Below, in pieces: positions 1-4,808 of a stretch of 6,236 nt of DNA. The stretch is from contig CATXDC010000042.1 of assembly GCA_958366985.1 (NCBI GenBank), forward strand, positions 1 through 6,236. Reading direction: 5' to 3'. The stretch is from an uncultured Oscillospiraceae bacterium. GTDB taxonomy: Bacteria; Bacillota; Clostridia; Oscillospirales; Acutalibacteraceae. The notes below the pieces were generated by a model. It ran no database searches. It saw only the letters and a program-made list of their open reading frames with translations, and was not told the origin of the DNA. The position numbers and the translations under genes are program-made. Position 1 is the stretch's first letter; the number at the start of each line of letters is the position of its first letter.

Positions 1-24
1 ATGACTCTCCGTGATACATAAGTT

Positions 25-67
25 TAGGGTCGTTCCCTATTTGTGCCGCGATAATGCGGGCTTTTTT
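25..67 (+). terminator. Possible weak intrinsic terminator at left edge
   Basis: Two short hairpins stand in tandem: TAGGG (25-29) with CCCTA (35-39), then CCGC (46-49) with GCGG (56-59). The second is followed by GC and six T (62-67). A four-base stem is short for a terminator. This may close a gene that ends to the left of the window; the stop codon at 19-21 would suit such a gene. Confidence 0.35.
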
Positions 68-172
68 CATGCTTTTTAACCGGAAATTTTAAGGTGAAAA
101 CCGTGGATGCTTTTTCACGATTTTAGCCGACCGGAAGGATTTGAACGCTACACAACGAAATATTGTCAAACA

Positions 173-215
173 AATCGGCAGGCTTTGAGCAAATTTCGCT
201 CTTAACTTGCCGATT
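173..215 (+). promoter_or_regulatory. Long stem-loop in leader
   Basis: Bases 173-182 pair with 206-215 as a 10-bp stem including one G-T wobble (181 with 207). Inside it, GAGC (187-190) pairs with GCTC (198-201) around a 7-nt loop. No T-tract follows, so it is not a simple intrinsic terminator. It could be a structured RNA domain or, as DNA, a binding site. The function is unknown. Confidence 0.45.
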
Positions 216-244
216 ATTTATGAAAAAACTTTCACAAACTTTTC

Positions 245-300
245 AAGACTGTTTTGTCTAATATCACGAAATGTGATAAATGACAAAACGGTCTTTTTTT
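245..300 (+). terminator. Strong intrinsic terminator with nested hairpin
   Basis: Bases 245-258 pair with 282-295 as a 14-bp stem with one T-G wobble. The apical part forms a second hairpin, TATCAC (262-267) with GTGATA (273-278), around the loop GAAAT. Seven T (294-300) follow. The element ends 77 nt before the start codon at 377, so it would insulate that gene from upstream transcription or act as a regulated leader terminator. Confidence 0.75.
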
Positions 301-376
301 ATTTCTCAAGGAAGGACGTGATACCCGTGTGGCAGCTATACTATTAAAATGGAAAATAAAACAAAGGAGGAAATCA

Positions 377-1210
377 ATGAACAACAAACTTATAATCAAC
401 ACAAATCTGCTTCGCAAAGAATCGGAATTCAAAACGTATACTTGCGTGGTGGAAAAAGCTGTGCCTGTTCCGACCGAAGAATTTGAGAGGCTGAAACACA
501 CTCCGATGTGCAATAACGATCTCATAAGTGAAAACCTTAACAGTATGTGGTACGGCAACGGCGTACACCATTGTCTGCTGATCTACGACAAGCAACAGGG
601 CGACGGCTTGTTAATAGAGTCTGAGGGTGCTCCCTATGCAAGATATGCCCAGTATATTCCAAACGCCAAACTGTTGTACGAAAATCATATGCAGAATCAT
701 TTACAGGAATTAAAATTTTACTGTCCGCTTGAAATCAACAGAGAACCGGAATGCCGGTATGACGAGGAATACGAAAAAATCTCGTCCTATGAGGCTTCTG
801 CTTACAAATCGGAGATAAACCGATTTATTGAGGATTTTACAATGCCCGAGGAGAAAGAACGGGGTCTCATGAACTGGTATGGCAAGGGCAATTCAGTCGA
901 CCAAAAGGTACGCTCGGCGTTTATGTCTGTCGAGGAGCGCGACGGAGAGCTTGTTGGCGTTATTACGGCTCAGATTTACGGTCAGCTTACAGATGAAGAG
1001 CTTGAAGAATTCCGCTTGTACTGCGAGGGACAACTTTCAGACGGCGTTGGGGAGTCTCTTGAACAGCGGCCGATAAAAACTCCCGACGGCGATATTTATG
1101 TCAGCTTCTGGAATTCAGATGACAACTGGAGCTTGCAGACGGAGGAAGAAATAAACAGCATTCAGTCAGAAGATTTGACCGATGAACCCGATATTGGAAT
1201 GACAATGTGA
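377..1210 (+). CDS. DUF6329-like conserved protein of conjugative elements
   Basis: This 277-residue soluble protein has no signal peptide or membrane segment. I recognise the overall pattern as the DUF6329-like family from Firmicute mobile elements; this is from memory and no biochemical role is known. The N-terminal half contains an HHCLLIYD stretch (about 64-71) followed by an aromatic-rich segment with YARYAQYIPNA (about 87-97). The C-terminal half (about 170-255) has SVDQKVRSAF, GVITAQIYGQLTDEELE and a YVSFWNSDDNW strand. The tail is acidic and ends EPDIGMTM, resembling the tail of the next gene. The start at 377 is chosen because AAAGGAGG lies at 363-370 with a 6-nt spacer. An in-frame GTG at 329 would add 16 residues but lacks as good a site. 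The next gene begins 7 nt after the stop, so the two are probably co-transcribed. Confidence 0.85.
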   Translation: MNNKLIINTNLLRKESEFKTYTCVVEKAVPVPTEEFERLKHTPMCNNDLISENLNSMWYGNGVHHCLLIYDKQQGDGLLIESEGAPYARYAQYIPNAKLLYENHMQNHLQELKFYCPLEINREPECRYDEEYEKISSYEASAYKSEINRFIEDFTMPEEKERGLMNWYGKGNSVDQKVRSAFMSVEERDGELVGVITAQIYGQLTDEELEEFRLYCEGQLSDGVGESLEQRPIKTPDGDIYVSFWNSDDNWSLQTEEEINSIQSEDLTDEPDIGMTM

Positions 1211-1217
1211 GGTACGC

Positions 1218-1541
1218 ATGGTATACAATGAAAAGAAAGTTGAGTTGCTTAGACAGAGGTATCCCGAGGGTACTCGGATTTGTCTTGACCACATGGAGGA
1301 CTTATGTCCTGTGGAAAGCGGCACCAATGGAACTATTATTGGAGTCGACGATATCGGCTCAGTCATGGTTAAGTGGGATAACGGCAGAACTTTGAATCTT
1401 CTGCCCGATGAAGATAAATTTCATACGATCAAGCATGAACAAACTCAGTCAGACGAACAAACAGAAGAAAATACGGAAAATGAAGAAATCGCAGAAATCG
1501 AGGAATTATCGGAAGAACCGGAAATGGATATGTCCATGTAG
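1218..1541 (+). CDS. DUF4314 domain protein
   Basis: This is a 107-residue protein. Residues about 10-70 match the DUF4314 pattern as I know it: a basic start, an RICLDHMED strand, then PVESGTNGTIIGVDDIGSVMVKWDNG and a TLNLLPDED ending. The PxxxGTxGTV and VKWDNG elements look like a small beta-barrel, SH3-like fold, which is inference. DUF4314 proteins are common on Clostridiales ICEs and phages, and their function is not established. Residues about 75-107 form a very acidic, low-complexity tail rich in Glu and Asn that ends EEPEMDMSM. The gene lies 7 nt downstream of the DUF6329-like gene; a GAGG sequence overlapping the upstream stop may act as its ribosome binding site, suggesting translational coupling. 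A strong promoter begins 3 nt after the stop codon, so transcription is re-initiated for the next genes. Confidence 0.87.
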   Translation: MVYNEKKVELLRQRYPEGTRICLDHMEDLCPVESGTNGTIIGVDDIGSVMVKWDNGRTLNLLPDEDKFHTIKHEQTQSDEQTEENTENEEIAEIEELSEEPEMDMSM

Positions 1542-1544
1542 GAC

Positions 1545-1573
1545 TTGAAATACGGCGGTTTATGTGATATAAT
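1545..1573 (+). promoter_or_regulatory. Near-consensus sigma-A promoter with extended -10
   Basis: The -35 box TTGAAA (1545-1550) and the perfect -10 box TATAAT (1568-1573) are separated by exactly 17 bp. The -10 is preceded by TGA, giving an extended TGn motif. Transcription would start near 1580, leaving a short leader before the ATG at 1606. This is the best promoter in the window and begins right after the DUF4314 stop codon. Confidence 0.85.
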
Positions 1574-1605
1574 GTACAAGATAAAATTCTGAGAGGAATA
1601 CGTTC

Positions 1606-1833
1606 ATGAGTAAAAACAGTAAGATCTGCCCGAACTGCGGCAGAAAAATGAAACAGCAGTTTATCGGATTACAGCATTGTAAGTGCGGTATAAGCTGGAA
1701 ACATGATATGGGTTACTTTGAACGCACAAACGATATGGTATTCGCTTTGCAGCGTGTTAAAATCGGCAAGAAGGTAAAGCAAATGCCCATTATACGAATA
1801 AAAGAGCGAAAGGAAAATGAATATGCCGAATAA
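1606..1833 (+). CDS. Small zinc-ribbon protein
   Basis: This 75-residue protein has a CPNCG knuckle (Cys8, Cys11) and a second CKCG cluster (Cys25, Cys27), with His24 next to it. This is a compact four-ligand zinc ribbon in which the second knuckle is CxC, not the usual CxxC. The C-terminal third (about 50-72) is strongly basic with Lys and Arg runs, which fits nucleic-acid binding by inference. The start is supported by GAGAGGAA at 1591-1598 with a spacer of about 7 nt. It is the first gene behind the strong promoter at 1545-1573, and its 3' end overlaps the next gene. It might bind DNA or RNA, or serve as an adaptor to another element protein; no named family was recognised. Confidence 0.8.
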   Translation: MSKNSKICPNCGRKMKQQFIGLQHCKCGISWKHDMGYFERTNDMVFALQRVKIGKKVKQMPIIRIKERKENEYAE

Positions 1834-2062
1834 GCCGCTCCTTGACCGAGCCTTATACAAAAAAATTAAAGCTATGGACCGTGAAACAATGGACAATTTC
1901 ATTCAGAATATATATCAGACAGGAAAAGACGACGTACACGCCACAGAAGTCGACTTCGACAAGCTGCGTGAAGATATATCCAAGATCAAGGGTATCGGAG
2001 AAAGCCGATTGAATGAAATAATGGCTGTGATCGAAAGTCATATAGGAGCTGACTCCGAATAA
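1823..2062 (+). CDS. Small helix-hairpin-helix-like protein
   Basis: This 79-residue, mainly helical protein has a C-terminal segment KIKGIGESRLNEIMAVIE (about 54-71) that matches a helix-hairpin-helix motif with a GIG turn, the type used for sequence-independent DNA backbone binding. The N-terminal half (LLDRALYKKIKAMDRETMDNFIQNIY) is charged and helical and could mediate dimerisation. The start is ambiguous. ATG 1823 is preferred because AAAGGA (1809-1814) lies 8 nt upstream; ATG 1817 is in frame but only 2 nt from that site. Either choice overlaps the end of the zinc-ribbon gene, so the two are translated together. A clear terminator follows at 2086-2118, making this the last gene of a two-gene unit. 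The exact role is unknown; a DNA-binding accessory is the best inference. Confidence 0.78.
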   Translation: MPNKPLLDRALYKKIKAMDRETMDNFIQNIYQTGKDDVHATEVDFDKLREDISKIKGIGESRLNEIMAVIESHIGADSE

Positions 2063-2085
2063 TACAATTAAATATCGCAGAACTG

Positions 2086-2118
2086 CCGTTAAATGAGAGA
2101 TCATTTAGCGGTTTTTTT
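2086..2118 (+). terminator. Intrinsic terminator of the two-gene unit
   Basis: Bases 2086-2096 pair with 2101-2111 as an 11-bp stem with one T-G wobble, closed by the tetraloop GAGA. Seven T (2112-2118) follow. It ends the zinc-ribbon/HhH transcript 24 nt after the stop codon. Confidence 0.9.
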
Positions 2119-2147
2119 ATTGTCAAAATCAGAAAGGGGCGCTTTGA

Positions 2148-3359
2148 ATGATACGAGTATTCGACGCATTTTCAGGCATCGGAGGCTTCCGATCTGCTCT
2201 GGAAAGAGTCGGAGGATTTGAAATTGTGGGGTGGTGCGAGATTGACAGATTTGCGCAGAAAGCCTACAAAGCACTGTACGATACCGGAGGTGAACAATTT
2301 TATGAAAATATCAGAGATATTGACGTCGGAAAACTTGCAGACTTTGATCTCCTTATTGGAGGTTTCCCCTGCCAGCCGTTCTCGGTCTGCGGAGCAAGAA
2401 AAGGCTTTGCCGACGAGCGAGGAGATCTGTTCTTTGAGCTTGCCCGACTGCTTGAAGCGAAAAGACCTAAGTATTTTTGCTTTGAAAACGTACCCGGTCT
2501 CATGGGGATTGACTCGGGAAAAACTTTTGCAAAAATCATTGAAACGCTTTCTCAACTGGGGTATTGCGTGGAATGGCGTGTGTATAACAGCGCCGATTAC
2601 CTTCCCCAAGTCAGAAAAAGAGTTTACATTGCAGGATGTCTTGGAATCGACTGTTCCGGAAAAATACTGGCTTTCGGAAAAAGCGACAGCCAGAATTGCC
2701 GGAAAACTGAACAAATCATAGGCGGAAGTCAAGGCACGAGAGTTTATGATCCCGATGGACTTGCGGTGACGCAGTGCAGCGGTTCGGGCGGTATGGGCGG
2801 AAAAACAGGTCTGTACTTTATTGACAGCAATCCTCCACCTAATCTCACAGAAAATGCAAGATGTATAACCGCAAGGCAGAACAGCGGAGTAAGTCATCAC
2901 AAAGGTGAACACTCCGCTGTTTTTTGTGATCTGAACGAAAATCCGCAGATTACGGAAAACGCCCGATGTCTGCATACAAGAATGGACTTGGGGGTAACAA
3001 ACGGAACTCATAAAGGAGAAAGATCGGGAGTTCTGATTGAGGACGGACCGAGAGCAATTATCAATCCGTTTAAGGAAACTACCCGTCAAAACGGCAGACG
3101 AATAAAAAATCCCAACGAACCGATGTTTACGCTTACGGTAACCGATCGACACGGGATTGTCCACCATGGACGGATAAGACGCCTTATGCCAATTGAGGCA
3201 TGGCGGCTGCAGGGTTTTACAACAGAGCAATTCGAAAAAGTTGCGGCAACGGGGATGTCCGACGCACAGCTCTACAAACAAGCCGGAAATGCCGTAAGCG
3301 TACCCGTTGTTGAAGAAATTGCGAGAAATTTATTGAAATTTGATGAGGAGATAAATTAA
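2148..3359 (+). CDS. C5-cytosine-specific DNA methyltransferase
   Basis: This 403-residue enzyme transfers a methyl group from S-adenosylmethionine to carbon 5 of cytosine in a specific DNA site. The family motifs appear in order: motif I FSGIGGF (8-14) for SAM binding, motif IV GGFPCQPF (71-78) with catalytic Cys75, motif VI ENVPG (113-117), motif VIII QVRKRVY (154-160), motif IX RRLMPIEAWRLQGF (344-357) and motif X QAGNAVSVPVV (378-388). The region between VIII and IX (about 165-340) is the target-recognition part and contains repeated modules with ENARC. The target sequence cannot be read from the protein. The ribosome binding site AAAGGGG (2133-2139) is 8 nt before the ATG. No restriction endonuclease gene is adjacent, so it is an orphan enzyme in this window. 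A terminator-like hairpin lies inside the gene at 2880-2925. The antirepressor-like gene begins immediately after the stop. Confidence 0.96.
   Translation: MIRVFDAFSGIGGFRSALERVGGFEIVGWCEIDRFAQKAYKALYDTGGEQFYENIRDIDVGKLADFDLLIGGFPCQPFSVCGARKGFADERGDLFFELARLLEAKRPKYFCFENVPGLMGIDSGKTFAKIIETLSQLGYCVEWRVYNSADYLPQVRKRVYIAGCLGIDCSGKILAFGKSDSQNCRKTEQIIGGSQGTRVYDPDGLAVTQCSGSGGMGGKTGLYFIDSNPPPNLTENARCITARQNSGVSHHKGEHSAVFCDLNENPQITENARCLHTRMDLGVTNGTHKGERSGVLIEDGPRAIINPFKETTRQNGRRIKNPNEPMFTLTVTDRHGIVHHGRIRRLMPIEAWRLQGFTTEQFEKVAATGMSDAQLYKQAGNAVSVPVVEEIARNLLKFDEEIN
2844..3035 (+). repeat. Repeated protein modules in the methyltransferase target-recognition region
   Basis: Residues 233-258 and 268-296 are divergent copies of one module: (L/I)TENARC, a threonine-arginine element, GV, then HKGE and a Ser-(Ala/Gly)-Val ending. 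Degenerate relatives may flank them at residues 201-223 (VTQCSGSGG, then TGLY) and 324-338 (EPMFTLTVTDRHGIV). The copies have diverged at DNA level, so they are old or under protein-level selection. Confidence 0.65.
2880..2925 (+). terminator. Terminator-like hairpin inside the C5 methyltransferase gene
   Basis: Bases 2880-2890 (AACAGCGGAGT) and 2911-2921 (ACTCCGCTGTT) form a perfect 11-bp inverted repeat. The loop contains a smaller TCAC/GTGA hairpin (2897-2900 with 2905-2908). A run of six T (2920-2925) follows on the sense strand. No T-tract exists for the opposite strand. The form is that of an intrinsic terminator, although it lies in the middle of the coding sequence, where translating ribosomes would normally suppress it. 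Confidence 0.5.
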
Positions 3360-4136
3360 ATGAATAATATGATCAAGATTTTCAAAAATGAGGAATTTGG
3401 TTCTCTCAGAATTTTAAAGGATGATAACGGCAGAATTATGTTCTGCGGCAAGGACGTGGCTTCTGCATTGGGCTACAGCAATACAAAAGACGCAATAAAG
3501 CGGCATTGCAGGTGGGGCGTGAAACACGACCTACCTCATCCGCAGTCTCCAAGTAAAACTATTAAGATGATTTTTATTCCTGAGGGAGATGTTTACAGAC
3601 TTGTTGCACACAGCAAGCTGCCGAGAGCTGCGGAATTTGAGTCGTGGATTTTTGATAAAATTCTGCCTCAGATCAATCAAACAGGCGGCTACGTCAGCAA
3701 CGAGGAAATGTTCATAGAAAACTATCTTCCGTTTCTCGACAAGCCGTACCGCAATCTGTTCCGTTTGCAGATGATGGCTATCAACAAGCTGAACGAGCGG
3801 ATACGTCACGACCAACCGTTAGTGGAGTTTGCGAATCAGGTTGCAAATACCGATAATCTCATCGACATGAACGCTATGGCAAAATTGGCAAGAGCCGAAA
3901 ATATCCCTGTCGGAAGAAACAAGCTCTACGGCTGGCTTAAGAGTATGAGAGTGCTTATGGCGAATAATCTCCCCTATCAGGCGTTTATCGACCGAGGATA
4001 TTTTGCGGTAAAGGAGTCGGTGTTTGAAACTCCGACTATGACCAAGACCTATCAGCAGACGTTTGTGACGGGAAAGGGTCAGCATTTCGTCATAAATCTG
4101 CTGAAAAAATATTACGGGAAGGAGGTTTTGCAATAA
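3360..4136 (+). CDS. Bro-N / ANT domain antirepressor-like protein
   Basis: This 258-residue protein has two phage-type domains. Residues about 5-108 form a Bro-N domain, with FGSLRILKDDNGRIMFCGKDVASALGY, the FIPEGDVYRLVAHSKLP core and the FESWIFDKILPQI end. Residues about 165-255 match the ANT/KilA-C type domain: LIDMNAMAKLA, GRNKLYGWLK, TYQQTFVTGKGQHFVINLLKKYY. Such proteins occur in phages and mobile elements, where some counteract a repressor or bind DNA. Here it may regulate the element's genes, which is inference. The ATG directly abuts the methyltransferase stop codon, with AGGAG at 3346-3350, and the 3' end overlaps the next gene by one base (TAATG). It therefore belongs to a coupled operon with the C5 methyltransferase. 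Confidence 0.92.
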   Translation: MNNMIKIFKNEEFGSLRILKDDNGRIMFCGKDVASALGYSNTKDAIKRHCRWGVKHDLPHPQSPSKTIKMIFIPEGDVYRLVAHSKLPRAAEFESWIFDKILPQINQTGGYVSNEEMFIENYLPFLDKPYRNLFRLQMMAINKLNERIRHDQPLVEFANQVANTDNLIDMNAMAKLARAENIPVGRNKLYGWLKSMRVLMANNLPYQAFIDRGYFAVKESVFETPTMTKTYQQTFVTGKGQHFVINLLKKYYGKEVLQ

Positions 4137-4498
4137 TGGAGATCAAAAGCATTTCTTTACACGATCTGAGAAAAATGAATGACAGCGAGGGACTTGTCCT
4201 GCAAGGGTGCGGCGGCGATCTGCAGGAATGGGTCGACGGCATAAACGATATGCTGACGGAAAGCGGAATATTGCAGAATGACAATAGGTTTGAAAAGGCA
4301 TATAGCTTTAAAAACGGAGGCCTTACCTGTCTGCTGTTTCCCTTTGAAGATGTTCAGCTTGATGTAGGTAAGCTTGCAATATGGCGGCTCCGGACGAGGG
4401 AGGATTTCGGAAGCACATGGCTGTCGGATTACATTGTGAACAATCTTGAAGAATGCGTTTCGGAACAGGACGAAGATTTAGAAATGGAGATGGGTTAA
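4136..4498 (+). CDS. Conserved hypothetical protein with acidic Met-rich tail
   Basis: This is a 120-residue soluble protein of unknown function; I do not recognise a named domain. The N-terminal part has a helical SLHDLRKMNDSEGLVLQG segment, then CGGDLQEWVDGIN (about 25-37). The middle has a hydrophobic LTCLLFPF strand (63-70) and a second strand, GKLAIWRLRTRED (78-90). The end is acidic (EECVSEQDEDLEMEMG), resembling the tails of the proteins encoded at 377-1210 and 1218-1541. AAGGAGG at 4119-4125 lies 10 nt before the ATG, which shares one base with the upstream stop codon, so translation is probably coupled. It shares the same one-base TAATG junction with the following gene. Confidence 0.8.
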   Translation: MEIKSISLHDLRKMNDSEGLVLQGCGGDLQEWVDGINDMLTESGILQNDNRFEKAYSFKNGGLTCLLFPFEDVQLDVGKLAIWRLRTREDFGSTWLSDYIVNNLEECVSEQDEDLEMEMG

Positions 4499-4695
4499 TG
4501 CATACAAACAAAATCAAAGCTAAAGTGGACTTCAAGTTCTGTATTGGAAGTATTCCTGCAATGCTGAGAGCGACAAAACCCGTACTTTCGGAGCGGCAGT
4601 ACAAGGAGCTGTGCAATGAGGTAAACAAAGCCGACGGCTACCTTGAACAGAAGCGAATAATTTTTTCATACGTTGACCCGATAATCAAGGGCTGA
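4498..4695 (+). CDS. Small hypothetical protein
   Basis: This 65-residue basic protein is not recognised as a known family. It starts MHTNKIKAKVDFKF, has one Cys (15) and a helical central part with LSERQYKELCNEVNKADGYLEQKR. The start at 4498 is chosen because its ATG overlaps the stop of the preceding gene as TAATG, the same junction used one gene earlier. An in-frame ATG at 4453 would add 15 residues encoded inside the upstream gene and lacks support. The gene is the last one before a 113-nt gap that holds the structured RNA upstream of the adenine methyltransferase. Its place in the operon suggests a minor accessory role. Confidence 0.7.
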   Translation: MHTNKIKAKVDFKFCIGSIPAMLRATKPVLSERQYKELCNEVNKADGYLEQKRIIFSYVDPIIKG

Positions 4696-4724
4696 AAACA
4701 GCGTAAAATCTAATATTTATTAAG

Positions 4725-4785
4725 GTCGTTTTGCCAACAGCAGATCAAAAATCTGGTGCTTGCAAAGCGACTTTTCTCCTGTTGG
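4725..4785 (+). ncRNA. Putative cis-regulatory RNA pseudoknot upstream of D12 methyltransferase
   Basis: Three sets of complementary segments lie in the gap before the methyltransferase gene. P1 pairs 4725-4734 with 4762-4771 (10 bp, one T-G wobble). P2 pairs CCAACAG (4734-4740) with CTGTTGG (4779-4785). P3 is a local hairpin, CAGAT (4741-4745) with ATCTG (4751-4755), around CAAAA. P1 and P2 are interleaved, which gives an H-type pseudoknot with a hairpin inserted, or else two competing folds. One base (4734) is shared between P1 and P2. The element ends 12 nt before the ribosome binding site AAAGGA (4798-4803). A published motif named D12-methyl RNA is, as I recall, found upstream of this same class of genes; I cannot confirm a match. 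Confidence 0.6.
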
Positions 4786-4808
4786 TATAAACGGCAGAAA
4801 GGAAAAAC

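Larger units (their letters stand above)
22..376 (+). other. Structured non-coding leader region without a convincing gene
   Basis: No open frame in these 355 bases has a good ribosome binding site and protein-like composition. The stretch instead contains a series of inverted repeats: a TAGGG/CCCTA hairpin (25-39), a CCGC/GCGG hairpin followed by six T (46-67), a GTGAAAA/TTTTCAC pair (94-100 with 112-118), a long stem-loop at 173-215 and a terminator at 245-300. The heptamer ACCGGAA occurs twice (79-85 and 130-136). After the terminator, a GTG-initiated micro-frame at 327-347 encodes six residues, MWQLYY, behind a GGAAGGA sequence at 310-316. I could not identify a convincing promoter. The region may be the 3' end of an upstream transcript, an untranslated leader, or a small RNA gene; the sequence alone does not decide. 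Confidence 0.5.

Noticed and set aside
1..21. Possible 3' end of an upstream plus-strand gene (last residues MTLRDT, stop at 19-21)
   Set aside because: It is plausible because terminator-like hairpins follow, but seven codons are too few to support a gene.
1..70. Minus-strand open frame starting at 70 and running off the left edge (begins MKKARIIAAQIG)
   Set aside because: A frame of 23 codons is expected by chance, no ribosome binding site precedes it, and the bases also form the plus-strand hairpin and T-tract.
137..146. GGATTTGAAC resembles the T-arm of a minus-strand tRNA, a possible attachment site
   Set aside because: The flanking bases do not pair as a T-stem, and no acceptor, D-arm or anticodon arm can be built around it.
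141..169. TTGAAC ... TATTGT as a promoter for the leader region
   Set aside because: The spacer is only 14 bp and the -10 is weak.
329..376. Upstream GTG start adding 16 residues to the DUF6329-like protein
   Set aside because: The ATG at 377 has AAAGGAGG at a 6-nt spacer, and that ribosome binding site lies inside the proposed extension.
2172..3281. A 369-codon open frame on the minus strand, antisense to the C5 methyltransferase
   Set aside because: The sense frame has all methyltransferase motifs. The antisense product is Cys/Ser-rich with no recognisable domain and no sensible ribosome binding site, so it is a codon-bias shadow.
4453..4497. Upstream ATG start for the small protein at 4498-4695
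   Set aside because: It would lie inside the preceding gene. The TAATG junction at 4496-4500 repeats the coupling seen at 4134-4138 and favours 4498.
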